In this document: positions 1-7,944 of the stretch, one piece after another
How positions within the stretch are numbered: position 1 is the first letter of the stretch
Layout of the letters: every line of letters starts with the position of its first letter
Source of the DNA: Devosia marina
GTDB lineage: Bacteria > Pseudomonadota > Alphaproteobacteria > Rhizobiales > Devosiaceae
Assembly (NCBI RefSeq): GCF_009758415.1
Contig: NZ_WQRF01000001.1
Coordinates: 1,488,001-1,552,000 of the forward strand
Length of the DNA stretch: 64,000 nt
Direction: 5' to 3'
Notes under the pieces: model-generated
Databases searched by the model: none
What the model was told of the DNA's origin: nothing
The model's input: the letters and a program-made list of their open reading frames with translations, nothing else
Translations under genes and position numbers: made by a program

Positions 1-29
1 CACTCGGCGACCGCGCGCGGCGAAAGACT

Positions 30-41
30 ATTGTATGCAAC
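30..41. promoter_or_regulatory. putative GntR operator (TTGTATGCAA type)
   Basis: The bases ATTGTATGCAAC match the near-palindromic core seen three more times in this module (3071-3082, 3890-3901, 3959-3970). It lies just past the 3' end of the YciI gene, so it probably serves a transcription unit beyond the left edge of the window. The assignment to the GntR regulator encoded at 3180-3884 is inferred from the shared motif only. Confidence 0.5.
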
Positions 42-337
42 TATCCAGACAGTCCGTCAGGTCGCTTCATGAACCAATCCCATCGGGACACCGTCAGGCT
101 TTCGAACACGCCCTGGGTCCAATACGGGTCAGCAAAGGCAAATTTTTCGGCGGCCTCTTGAGACTCGGCACGCATCACGATCATGCTGCCGATCGGTTCT
201 CCATCCGCATCAAGATAGGGACCGGCAAGAATGAGATCTTCGTCCAGTCCGGCATAATAGGCACGGTGCTGCAGGCGATGTTCCAGCCTGCCTGCCATGC
301 CATCCGCCTTGTCGCGGCCACTGACGATGAACAGCAC
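41..337 (-). CDS. YciI family protein
   Basis: This is a 98-residue protein with the small ferredoxin-like fold typical of YciI/DGPF-like proteins, recognised from the start LFIVSGRDK, a central AGPYLDADGEPIGSMIV segment and a C-terminal YWTQGVFES stretch. YciI proteins are soluble and often sit beside catabolic enzymes, sometimes as dehydrochlorinase- or muconolactone-isomerase-like activities, but the reaction here is unknown. It starts at GTG, preceded by a GGGGAGGG ribosome binding site. It follows the beta-hydroxyacid dehydrogenase gene on the same strand with a 14-bp gap, so it is probably the last gene of the lactonase/dehydrogenase operon in this window. Confidence 0.8.
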   Translation of the reverse strand: MLFIVSGRDKADGMAGRLEHRLQHRAYYAGLDEDLILAGPYLDADGEPIGSMIVMRAESQEAAEKFAFADPYWTQGVFESLTVSRWDWFMKRPDGLSG

Positions 338-351
338 TGCACCCTCCCCGA

Positions 352-1254
352 CTAGCCAGTGGTCTTTTGGTATAGGCGCGACACCGAAGCGCCGTCCTCC
401 ATTTCGTTGCCGGCCTCCGCGTAGCGACGATATTGCCGCACGGCGACATCGAGCAGAGGTAAATCAAGCCCCAGATCATGCACGAAATGTTCCACCGATT
501 TCAGGTCCTTGTTCACCTGGCGCACATAGCTGCGTGGTGGGTCGAAGTCTTCGGCACTCATCTGCGTATAGATGCGCTGCAGGATCGCGCTGTCCGCGAG
601 TCCGCCCTTGAGGCAGACAGGCAGAAGATCCGGGTCAATCCCGGCGGCGCGGCAGCTCGCAAGAATCTCGGCCATAAGGATGTAATTGGCGCCCACGATC
701 GCCTGATTCAGGATTTTGGTCTTCTGACCCGCGCCCAGCGGCCCCATCAACGTGACATTCTGTGCAATGGCGCGCAGCAGGGGCTCCACACCTCCAAACG
801 CTGAGGGGTCGCCACCCGCCATGACTGTGAGTTCCCCTTGACGGGCTGGTGCCGGACCACCAGACATGGGCGCATCGACCCATTGCGCGCCCAGCTCTTC
901 TTCAAGACGACCTGCCAACTTCACCGTCGCCTCCGGCGAAGTGGTCGAAAGGTCGACCAGCATGCGTGCACCGCGACCAGCCGCGGCAAAGCCACTAGAG
1001 CCGAAACAGACGCTTTCTATGGCTGCGTCACTCAGGACGCAGACGAACACGACATCAGAATTTTTCCAGACGTCGGCCGGGTTCGACGCCCATTTCGCGC
1101 CGCTTTCCTTGACTGTGTCATAACGCTCCGGCTCCAGGTTCCAGACAGTGAGCTCATAGCCCTGCTCTCGCAGCCGTTGCGCAATTGGCGCGCCCATAAT
1201 GCCCAGACCCACAAGGCCAAGACGGGTCGAGGTGTCGAAGGCAAGTCCGGTCAC
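352..1254 (-). CDS. NAD(P)-dependent beta-hydroxyacid dehydrogenase (HIBADH family)
   Basis: This 300-residue protein has the 3-hydroxyisobutyrate/tartronate semialdehyde dehydrogenase family layout. An N-terminal Rossmann glycine motif GLGIMG is at residues 16-21, the substrate loop reads DLSTTSP then DAPMSGGPAPA, and the catalytic lysine lies in GAGQKTKILN near residue 178. Enzymes of this family oxidise a 3-hydroxyacid or reduce the matching semialdehyde with NAD(P). The start is a GTG that overlaps the TGA of the upstream lactonase gene by four bases, with AAGGAAGGAG ahead of it, so the two are translationally coupled. The substrate cannot be read from sequence; its partners (lactonase, RraA aldolase) suggest a sugar-acid-like or hydroxy-dicarboxylate intermediate. 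Confidence 0.88.
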   Translation of the reverse strand: MTGLAFDTSTRLGLVGLGIMGAPIAQRLREQGYELTVWNLEPERYDTVKESGAKWASNPADVWKNSDVVFVCVLSDAAIESVCFGSSGFAAAGRGARMLVDLSTTSPEATVKLAGRLEEELGAQWVDAPMSGGPAPARQGELTVMAGGDPSAFGGVEPLLRAIAQNVTLMGPLGAGQKTKILNQAIVGANYILMAEILASCRAAGIDPDLLPVCLKGGLADSAILQRIYTQMSAEDFDPPRSYVRQVNKDLKSVEHFVHDLGLDLPLLDVAVRQYRRYAEAGNEMEDGASVSRLYQKTTG

Positions 1255-2162
1255 GGCGCAACTCCTTCCTTAGTCTGAATACGATAGATGCGGGCGGCAT
1301 TGTCATGGAACAGAGCCTGCTGGTCCCGTTCGGGCAGGTCACTCACGCAAGCCATGAACCCGTTGAATATGGTGCCGAAATCGGCCACCAGGCTGTCGAC
1401 CGGAAAATTGGACGCGAACATGCAACGCGCCACACCGAAGATCTCGATAGTGTCGCGGACGACAGGGCCGTTCGCCTCGACGGTCCAGGGGAGATCCTTC
1501 TGGCCCAGCCCCGAAATCTTGATTGCGATATTGGGACACTCGGCGGCCCGCTTCAGGGCACCGCGCCAGGCATCGAGGCCCTCCGCACTGCGGTCGGACG
1601 GCAGGCCGGTGTGATTGATGATGATCTGGGTGTCCGGGAAGGCCGCCGCCAGATCCGCGGCCTCGGCCAAATGCCACCAAGGCGTTTGCAGATCGAAGCT
1701 GAGGCCGTTTGGTTTCAGCATTGCAAAACCGCGCCGGAAGGCCTGGTCGCCCATGCTGCCGGGCGCACCTTCTTCAACATCCTCGGGGCGTGCTGCCGCC
1801 TTTGGCTTGTGCCGGATGCCACGGACAAATCCGGTTTGGCCATGCGCCTCGAGCACGGACGCAGCGTCATCCCGGTCCAGCCAGGCCTGCGCCACCATGA
1901 CGCTCGGCAGCCCTTCCTTCTTGCGAAGCGCCTCGACCCAGGCGACCTCACCCAGCGGGTCAGCCGGATTCCATTCGGTTTCGATGAAGACGCTTCCAGC
2001 CAGCTCGAACGCTGCGGCATCGCGCCGATAGTCGCCAGGCAGATAATTGCGCTTGAGCGCATCGTAATTGCCGTAGCGAAATTTCACCGGCTTGTCGGCG
2101 AGCCAAGGCAGATAATTGGCGTCCAGATCCCAGAAATGCTGGTGTGCATCAATAACCCGCAC
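1251..2162 (-). CDS. amidohydrolase-family lactonase (COG3618 type)
   Basis: This TIM-barrel metal-dependent hydrolase of about 303 residues starts with the signature DAHQHFWDLD (residues 4-13, the HxH metal ligands), has a conserved His in INHTGLP near residue 183 and an Asp in SNFPVD near residue 252. The pattern is that of the COG3618 group, which contains L-fucono- and L-rhamnono-lactonases and 2-pyrone-4,6-dicarboxylate lactonase. A longer in-frame reading reaches 2285, but the GTG at 2162 is preferred because GGGGAGGGG lies just upstream and homologues begin right before the HxH motif. It is followed directly by the dehydrogenase (4-base overlap) and preceded by an RraA gene. A sugar-acid lactone is a reasonable substrate guess, not shown. 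Confidence 0.85.
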   Translation of the reverse strand: MRVIDAHQHFWDLDANYLPWLADKPVKFRYGNYDALKRNYLPGDYRRDAAAFELAGSVFIETEWNPADPLGEVAWVEALRKKEGLPSVMVAQAWLDRDDAASVLEAHGQTGFVRGIRHKPKAAARPEDVEEGAPGSMGDQAFRRGFAMLKPNGLSFDLQTPWWHLAEAADLAAAFPDTQIIINHTGLPSDRSAEGLDAWRGALKRAAECPNIAIKISGLGQKDLPWTVEANGPVVRDTIEIFGVARCMFASNFPVDSLVADFGTIFNGFMACVSDLPERDQQALFHDNAARIYRIQTKEGVAP

Positions 2163-2214
2163 AGTCCCCTCCCCTTGCGGGAGCCGGGTTATCCGGCTCC
2201 CGACATCGATTTGG

Positions 2215-2988
2215 CTAGGCCTGAAGCTCAGCGTAGTAGCGATCGATAGCGTCGGTATCGACACTCTCGTCATGGGTTCGCCCAAGAGCGTCGTAGCGCT
2301 TGCGCCGGGCGTTCATGTCGGCGATCAGCACCGCCTTGGCATGCAGGGCGACCTGCTTGGCGATCTCGATCGGCACAACAATCAAGCCATCGTCGTCGCA
2401 GCCCACAATGTCGCCAGGGCGCACCTGCGCACCCCCGATACCAATCGTGGTGTTGAGTTCGACAACCTCGATCCGCCCGGGGATGATGGTCCGGCCGCGC
2501 TCCCGACAAACCATCGGCGTCTTCTGCATGGTGACTTCGCCGGTATCACGGCAATGACCATTGGTGACGATGCCCACTGCACCAGCAGCCTGCAGGGCAA
2601 GGACATTTTCAGACCCGAAGAAACCAACCTCGCCCGTGCTGCCCACGTCGGTGACAACGACGCTGCCGTCCTTCACCAGATCATTGAGACCGCGGCCATT
2701 GTGCCCGTGCTTGTTGAACCAGATACCGTGCGCGCCGACGATTTCCTCGGTCGTTTCAAGCGGCCACATCGGCTTGTTGGCCGGGACGCAGCGCTGCGTG
2801 ACCGCAGGCCCCCAGAACTTCATGCCGAGCCAAAGCGGACGAATGTCCTGGGACACCAGACCAATATTGAAATAGCCAAGACCATCCATGGCGTCCGCGA
2901 CATCCACGACGCGCAAGGGCTCGAAAAATTTGCGGATATGATAGGGATCCACGGCTTTGCCGTCGGCATCCTTGGGCTCGTAAGACAT
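2215..2988 (-). CDS. RraA/HMG-aldolase family protein (first copy)
   Basis: This is a 257-residue member of the RraA-like superfamily, which includes 4-hydroxy-4-methyl-2-oxoglutarate/4-carboxy-4-hydroxy-2-oxoadipate aldolase and oxaloacetate decarboxylase. The metal and substrate motif NGHCRDTGEV (Arg-Asp, near residue 148) and the later GCDDDGLIVVP (near 198) are both present, which suggests an active lyase rather than an RNase E inhibitor. The ATG at 2988 is chosen because AAGGA sits upstream; the open frame runs further to 3081 but crosses the operator at 3071-3082. It heads a minus-strand operon with the lactonase, dehydrogenase and YciI genes. A second, divergent RraA paralogue is at 7945-8721. 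Confidence 0.87.
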   Translation of the reverse strand: MSYEPKDADGKAVDPYHIRKFFEPLRVVDVADAMDGLGYFNIGLVSQDIRPLWLGMKFWGPAVTQRCVPANKPMWPLETTEEIVGAHGIWFNKHGHNGRGLNDLVKDGSVVVTDVGSTGEVGFFGSENVLALQAAGAVGIVTNGHCRDTGEVTMQKTPMVCRERGRTIIPGRIEVVELNTTIGIGGAQVRPGDIVGCDDDGLIVVPIEIAKQVALHAKAVLIADMNARRKRYDALGRTHDESVDTDAIDRYYAELQA

Positions 2989-3070
2989 GACGAATCCTTG
3001 CTGGCGCTCAATTGGCGCCACCCTTTGAATGAAGTGATTTGGATGGGCTCCCCCCGATCCACACGCCATT

Positions 3071-3082
3071 CTTGTATGCAAG
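3071..3082. promoter_or_regulatory. putative GntR operator upstream of the RraA/lactonase operon
   Basis: CTTGTATGCAAG is a near-perfect palindrome 83 bp upstream of the RraA start codon. It matches the perfect palindrome at 3959-3970 in 11 of 12 positions, so the same regulator probably controls both transcription units. Confidence 0.65.
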
Positions 3083-3179
3083 GTTTCGGTGAGTCAACGC
3101 TTTTCGGCGCATATTTTTGGCAATCAGGAATTCACCCAGGCATCATGCCGGGAAATTGGCCGGATGACGCACCGCAACT

Positions 3180-3884
3180 CTAGCCGTCATTTTCCAGGCG
3201 AGACTGCAGGAATGGCAGGCTGTTCAGGAAGTGCTCCCTGGTCAATTGCGCGAGCAATTTACCGTCACGGGACGCCAGCGCCGTGAACATCTTGGTGTGC
3301 TCGAACAGCGCTCCGGTCCAGCGACCGGTATCCAAATTGGCCAAGGCGCGCGCTCGCTCCACCCTCGGGACAAGCGACTGCCACACCGTGTAGAGCACTG
3401 GATTTGCGGCAATTTCTACCGTTCTTTGGTGGATTTTCTGATTGATCTGCATATAGGGCGCCCGCTCCTTGCGGGCGTGAAAATCGATCATCTCCGCCAG
3501 CAAACGGCCAATCTCGCCAATCTCGGCTTCAGTGATTTTCTGGCAGGCCAGCTCTGCTGCAATGCCTTCAATGGCGCCAAAGACAACGAACAGATGCTCG
3601 AGATCCGGCGCGTGCAATTCGGACACCACAACACTGCGGTTGGGCAAAAGGTCCACCAGCCCTTCAGCCGCCAGCGTCCGCAGCGCCTCGCGGACCGGCG
3701 TGCGCGACACGCCAAGTTGTTCACATAGCTGCATTTCTCGCAGCCGCTCACCCGGCGGCAGCTCGCCGGACAGGATCATGCTCCGCAGTTTGCCGGCGGC
3801 TTCTGCATGCAACTGTCCCTTTTTCCGCCCTGACGTGTCACCGGATTCGTCCGCCCAAGGGCCGTTTTCTGCAGTTTTGTCCAT
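3180..3884 (-). CDS. GntR family transcriptional regulator (FCD subfamily)
   Basis: This 234-residue protein has an N-terminal winged helix (about 20-90) with the typical recognition region LGVSRTPVREALRTLAAEGL, followed by an all-helical FCD ligand domain (about 95-225) with conserved Asp/His positions such as FHARKE and HTKMF. FCD regulators usually repress catabolic genes and are released by an organic acid or sugar acid. It is transcribed away from the CoA-transferase gene, and two sites of the TTGTATNCAA type lie in the divergent intergenic space, so autoregulation and control of the flanking operons are likely. The ligand is unknown. Confidence 0.9.
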   Translation of the reverse strand: MDKTAENGPWADESGDTSGRKKGQLHAEAAGKLRSMILSGELPPGERLREMQLCEQLGVSRTPVREALRTLAAEGLVDLLPNRSVVVSELHAPDLEHLFVVFGAIEGIAAELACQKITEAEIGEIGRLLAEMIDFHARKERAPYMQINQKIHQRTVEIAANPVLYTVWQSLVPRVERARALANLDTGRWTGALFEHTKMFTALASRDGKLLAQLTREHFLNSLPFLQSRLENDG

Positions 3885-3889
3885 GCTTG

Positions 3890-3901
3890 CTCGTATGCAG
3901 C
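3890..3901. promoter_or_regulatory. degenerate GntR operator next to the regulator start
   Basis: CTCGTATGCAGC lies six bases upstream of the gntR start codon and keeps the GTATGCA core of the other three sites. Its position would allow weak autorepression. This is a motif resemblance only. Confidence 0.4.
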
Positions 3902-3958
3902 TTTCACAAAAAAAGCAAGATCACGGATTTCCACCCTTGATTTTCGACCAACACCAGT

Positions 3959-3970
3959 CTTGTATACAAG
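3959..3970. promoter_or_regulatory. perfect palindromic GntR operator upstream of the CoA-transferase
   Basis: CTTGTATACAAG is a perfect 12-bp inverted repeat 54 bp upstream of the CoA-transferase start. It is the best copy of the motif and fits the short GTAYAC-centred sites of FCD-type GntR regulators. Confidence 0.7.
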
Positions 3971-4023
3971 AATAGACAACAGGAAGGGGCTCGGCGCCGC
4001 CTTTCTGCACTTGGGAGGAGCCG

Positions 4024-5250
4024 ATGTCCGAACGCGCTGACAATTCCAGCCAAACTGGAGCGCCCGATAACCTGCCGCCATTGACTGGCTTGCGCGTGCT
4101 CGATCTCAGCCAGGTCATGGCCGGCCCGTTCTGTTGCATGTTGCTGGGTGACATGGGCGCAGATGTCATCAAGGTGGAACCGCCCGGGACCGGCGACCAG
4201 ACCAGAAAATCGATGGGTTTTCGCATGAAGGGCGAGGACAGTCCGGGCTTTCTGGCGCTCAATCGCAACAAGCGCAGCATCACGCTTGATCTCAAGACAC
4301 CGGAGGGCCAGCGCACTTTGCACAAGCTGGTCGAAACCGCGGACATTCTGGTCGAGAACAGCCGGCCGGGGGTCAGCAAGAAGCTCGGTGCCGACTTCGA
4401 GACCCTGTCGCGGATCAACCCGCGGTTGATTTATGCCAGCATTTCGGGCTTCGGCCAGACCGGGCCGTGGTCTCAGCGCCCCGGTTTCGATCTGATTGCC
4501 CAGGCCATGGGCGGTGTTATCAGCGGCACCGGCATTCCAGGGGCAGAACCGGTCAAATCGGGCATTCCTGTGGGCGACCTCGGCGCCGGCATGTTCGCTT
4601 GCTATGGCATCCTTTCGGCCGTGATTGGACGCGAGCGCACCGGCAAGGGCCAGTATATCGACACCTCGTTGCTCGACGCTGCTCTTGCGCTGTCGGTTTG
4701 GGAGAGCACCGAATATTGGGCGACAGGCAAGTCGCCGGGACCGCTGGGTACGGCCAATCGCATGAGTGCGCCTTATCAGGCCTTTGCCGGATCGGATGGC
4801 TACTTCGTGGTCGGCGCGGCCAATCAGAAGCTCTGGCTGATTTTCTGCGATGCAATTGGCCGTCCCGAACTCAAGGACGACCCGCGTTACGCCAACAATA
4901 TAGACCGCGTTCAGCGGCGCAGCGAGCTGGCAGACGAGCTGCGTCCGACTTTCCTCACCCGCACTGCCGAGGAATGGGTCGATCTGTTTCTGGGCGCCGG
5001 CGTTCCTGCCGGCCCAATCAATGACTACAGCGTTGCGCTCGACAATGAACATGTCCATCACCGCAAGGCGGTGATCGAAATCGAGCATCCGGTAGAGGGC
5101 AGTTTCAAGGCATTGGGGTTTCCGGCAAAGCTGTCGCACACCCCCGCTGCCGTCCGACGCCCGCCCCCTCTGCTTGGCCAGCACAATGACGAGATACTGG
5201 CTGAACTGGATCTGATCGACCAGCAGAACCGCAAAGCGGTCCCGGTATGA
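4024..5250 (+). CDS. CaiB/BaiF family CoA-transferase
   Basis: This is a 408-residue class III CoA-transferase, close to the usual family length of about 400. It opens with LRVLDLSQVMAGPF (from residue 23), has MGADVIKVEPPG and RNKRSITLDLK, and keeps the catalytic aspartate in IPVGDLGAGM near residue 185. Such enzymes move CoA between an acyl-CoA donor such as succinyl-CoA and a carboxylic acid, activating the acid for later steps. The ATG is preceded by GGGAGGAG. The crotonase gene overlaps its 3' end by four bases (ATGA), so the acyl-CoA formed is probably the crotonase substrate. The exact acid is not recognisable. Confidence 0.92.
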   Translation: MSERADNSSQTGAPDNLPPLTGLRVLDLSQVMAGPFCCMLLGDMGADVIKVEPPGTGDQTRKSMGFRMKGEDSPGFLALNRNKRSITLDLKTPEGQRTLHKLVETADILVENSRPGVSKKLGADFETLSRINPRLIYASISGFGQTGPWSQRPGFDLIAQAMGGVISGTGIPGAEPVKSGIPVGDLGAGMFACYGILSAVIGRERTGKGQYIDTSLLDAALALSVWESTEYWATGKSPGPLGTANRMSAPYQAFAGSDGYFVVGAANQKLWLIFCDAIGRPELKDDPRYANNIDRVQRRSELADELRPTFLTRTAEEWVDLFLGAGVPAGPINDYSVALDNEHVHHRKAVIEIEHPVEGSFKALGFPAKLSHTPAAVRRPPPLLGQHNDEILAELDLIDQQNRKAVPV

Positions 5251-6035
5251 CAGAACCCGTTGACCAGGGGCGCGTGCGTCTTGATCGGGATGGCGCCGTA
5301 GCACGGATAACTTTTGACCGGCCCAAGGCGCACAATGCCTTTACCTGGGCCATGTATGAAGAACTCGACTCTATTCTCGCTGCCTTAAGCCAGGACAGCG
5401 AACTGCGGGTCGTGACATTGCGGGGCGCCGGTGGAAAGGCCTTTGTCGCCGGATCCGATATTTCCCAATTCAGGGAATTTAGCGGCGGCGATGACGGCAT
5501 TGCCTATGAAGCCAAGATGAACCGCTATTTCCAGCGCATCCTGGCGGTACCGGTACCCACGGTGGCCATCGTGGATGGCTGGGCGGTTGGTGGCGGGCTC
5601 AATATTGCAGCCTGCTGCGATATCCGCATTGCCAGCACCCGAGCCAGGTTCGGCAGCCCGATCGCGCGCACCATCGGCAATTGCGTATCCATGCAAACCT
5701 ATGCCCGTGTCGTCGGTGGCTTTGGCGAGGCGCGTGCCAAGCGAATGCTGCTGCTGGCCGAATTCATCGCGGCGGAGGAAGCCATGACGGCAGGATTTCT
5801 TGCCCGTCTGGTAGAGCCTGACGAAATCGACCAGGCAGCGCAGGAGGTGGTCGAGCGTCTGCTGGAAAATGCCCCCATCACCTTGCGCGTCAGCAAGGCA
5901 GCCATAGGCCGCGTCCTGGCCCGCGATATCGACCCGGCGGACGACCTCATCGGCCTCACCTATGGCAGTGAGGACTTCCGGCGCGGCGTCGAGGCCTTCG
6001 TCAACAAAACCAAGCCTGAATGGCAGGGCCGCTGA
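5247..6035 (+). CDS. enoyl-CoA hydratase/isomerase family protein
   Basis: This 262-residue crotonase-fold protein shows the oxyanion-hole segments KAFVAGSDISQF (about residues 66-77) and GWAVGGGLNIAACCDIRIAS (about 111-130). Crotonases hydrate, isomerise or cleave acyl-CoA thioesters. The usual catalytic glutamates of classical enoyl-CoA hydratase are not obvious around RTIGNCVSM, so the reaction may differ, for example a C-C cleavage or dehydration of a hydroxyacyl-CoA. Its start overlaps the CoA-transferase stop (ATGA), and the next gene follows 18 bp later, so the three form one operon. Confidence 0.88.
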   Translation: MTEPVDQGRVRLDRDGAVARITFDRPKAHNAFTWAMYEELDSILAALSQDSELRVVTLRGAGGKAFVAGSDISQFREFSGGDDGIAYEAKMNRYFQRILAVPVPTVAIVDGWAVGGGLNIAACCDIRIASTRARFGSPIARTIGNCVSMQTYARVVGGFGEARAKRMLLLAEFIAAEEAMTAGFLARLVEPDEIDQAAQEVVERLLENAPITLRVSKAAIGRVLARDIDPADDLIGLTYGSEDFRRGVEAFVNKTKPEWQGR

Positions 6036-6053
6036 AGCGGCGGGAGGATTACT

Positions 6054-7811
6054 GTGAGCACGTCCAATGACCGCATCAAGGTTTGGACCAGGATCGATCT
6101 GACCTTCAGGGCCAGCACCAAATTCAACAACCCCTATGCCGATGCGCTGGTCTGGGTGGACCTTGAGGGACCAGATTTCTCCAGACGCGTATACGGGTTC
6201 TGGAACGGCGGAGACGAGTGGGTCGTCCGCGTGCTTGCCAACGCCCCGGGCGAGTGGCACTGGACCAGTGGCAGCAGCCCCAAGGATGCCGGACTATCAG
6301 GGCAATCCGGCAGGTTTGTCGCCGAGAGCTGGACGGCCGCGGAACTGGATGCCAATCCAAACCGTCGCGGTATGATCGGGGCGAGCGCGAATGGTCGTGG
6401 GCTGCAATATGCCGACGGCACCCCATTCTTCCTTCTGGGCGACACATGGTGGTCTCTTCCCAGCTTCCGCTTTCCGCTCGCAGATAAAGCTACGGCTACC
6501 GGCACGCTCGGTCCCCAATCCACGCTCAACGACTATGTGGCCGTGCGCAAGGCTCAGGGATTCAATTGCGTCGGCCTGATTGCTGCCCAGCCCGCCTGGG
6601 CCAATGACGGCAAGCCGAACAGCCTGCAAATGGACGATGGCACCTGGGTGCGGGCCGCCTGGAAACAGCCGGGCACACAGTCCGCCAAGGACATGCACAA
6701 TGAAGGCGGTCGCCCATTCGAATTCCCCGGCAAGGTGCCGGGCTTCGAGGACGTATTTCCGGACATGGACCGCATCAATCCGGACTACTTCAAGACCCTG
6801 GATCGCAAGATCGACTATCTCAATGAGCAGGGCATGGTGCCATTCATCGAGATCTCGCGGCGCGACAGCGGCCAGTGCTGGCAGAAATTCCATGACTGGC
6901 CAGAATCCTATGCCCGATATGTGCAGTACATGATCGCCCGCTATGGGGCCCATATCACGCTTCTGAGCCCCATCCACTACGACTATTATGAACAGACGAT
7001 CCCGGCAGAAGACTACAATGTGCCGATCAACCTGGCGATCGAGCGCTATGGCAAGCCGCCATTCGGCACCATGCTGACGGCCAATCCCAATCCTTCGACG
7101 CTGGTCAATTTCGGTACGGACAGTTGGATCGACCTGCACCAATCGGGCAACGTGCGCGAGCACTATACCTATTGGTACCTGACCGAGATGTTCGAGGCCG
7201 AACGCAAGCCGGCAATCAATGGCGAACCCTATTATGCTGGCCTGCACCAGCTTGGGGAGCCCTATCCATTGCGGGTGCCACCCGACAGTGAAGATGATCG
7301 CATCTATGTCCGCTCAGGCCTCTATGGCAGCTTCCTCTCGGGCGGGCTGGCCGGCTTCATCTACGGGGCCGAGGGCATCTGGCAATCCGACGTCGAACCC
7401 GAATCCCTGCACAAGATGTGGGACAGCTTCGGTTGGGAGTCGGGCAATCAGGTTCAGCATCTCAAGACATTCGCGACTGTCGAGGGCCAGCGCTATCTCG
7501 AGCTGACCCCCTGCACCGAAATGGTGGTCCCCAACAAGACCGGGCCAGGATACGCCTATAAGGGATGGAGCTATTGTGCGGCCACGCCGGACCGGTCCTT
7601 GATCATGCTCTATTTCGAGGCCGACGCGCCGATGGAGGCACGGCTGCGTGGCGTTAGGCCGGGTGACCGGTTCCTGCCGCGCTTCTTTGATCCGCGCAAC
7701 GGCAACTGGCACGATCCGGGCGAAGCCATTTCGGTGCCACGCAATGGTGTGCTGCCCTTGCCTCCCCGTCCTGATGCGATGGATTGGGGCCTGATGCTGC
7801 AGCGTCTCTAA
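6054..7811 (+). CDS. DUF5060/DUF4038 apiosidase-like glycoside hydrolase
   Basis: This 585-residue protein lacks a signal peptide. It has an N-terminal beta-sandwich like DUF5060 (about 5-80, ending WHWTSGSSPKD) and a TIM barrel like DUF4038 (about 105-480), the fold of GH140 apiosidases. Carboxylates that may be catalytic are in FIEISRRDSG near residue 265 and AINGEPYYAGL near 390. A C-terminal beta domain closes the protein. It starts at GTG with CGGGAGG upstream and belongs to the CoA-transferase/crotonase operon. Because it appears cytoplasmic, it would act on an imported glycoside or oligosaccharide. Sugar specificity is not readable from the sequence. Confidence 0.82.
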   Translation: MSTSNDRIKVWTRIDLTFRASTKFNNPYADALVWVDLEGPDFSRRVYGFWNGGDEWVVRVLANAPGEWHWTSGSSPKDAGLSGQSGRFVAESWTAAELDANPNRRGMIGASANGRGLQYADGTPFFLLGDTWWSLPSFRFPLADKATATGTLGPQSTLNDYVAVRKAQGFNCVGLIAAQPAWANDGKPNSLQMDDGTWVRAAWKQPGTQSAKDMHNEGGRPFEFPGKVPGFEDVFPDMDRINPDYFKTLDRKIDYLNEQGMVPFIEISRRDSGQCWQKFHDWPESYARYVQYMIARYGAHITLLSPIHYDYYEQTIPAEDYNVPINLAIERYGKPPFGTMLTANPNPSTLVNFGTDSWIDLHQSGNVREHYTYWYLTEMFEAERKPAINGEPYYAGLHQLGEPYPLRVPPDSEDDRIYVRSGLYGSFLSGGLAGFIYGAEGIWQSDVEPESLHKMWDSFGWESGNQVQHLKTFATVEGQRYLELTPCTEMVVPNKTGPGYAYKGWSYCAATPDRSLIMLYFEADAPMEARLRGVRPGDRFLPRFFDPRNGNWHDPGEAISVPRNGVLPLPPRPDAMDWGLMLQRL

Positions 7812-7836
7812 GCAAGCACTTTCCTCCCAGGGAATG

Positions 7837-7867
7837 AAGGCGTCGGGCCTGAAAGGCCCGGCGCCTT
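7837..7867 (+). terminator. stem-loop terminator after the CoA-transferase operon
   Basis: AAGGCGTCGGGCC pairs with GGCCCGGCGCCTT (one G-T pair) around a TGAAA loop, 26 bp after the hydrolase stop codon. A short T-containing tail (TCGCTTTGG) follows, so termination may be partly Rho-assisted. Confidence 0.65.
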
Positions 7868-7895
7868 CGCTTTGGTCGGCGGGCAGCAGCCCAAC

Positions 7896-7921
7896 GAAAA
7901 GGGGCGCCTTGCAGCGCCCCT
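7896..7921 (-). terminator. Rho-independent terminator of the second RraA gene
   Basis: Read on the minus strand, AGGGGCGC and GCGCCCCT form an 8-bp stem with a six-base loop, followed by TTTT. It lies 24 bp past the stop of the RraA gene, and with the plus-strand hairpin just before it separates the convergent operons. Confidence 0.8.
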
Positions 7922-7944
7922 CGGACCATATCCTCTGATCCCCG

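Noticed and set aside
3904-5304. Long open frame (466 codons) antisense to the CoA-transferase
   Set aside because: The plus-strand frame has full CaiB/BaiF motifs, a good ribosome site and coupled neighbours; the antisense frame is a GC-driven shadow with no recognisable family.
6297-7247. 316-codon minus-strand frame over the DUF4038 hydrolase
   Set aside because: Shadow of the plus-strand hydrolase; no family and no ribosome site.
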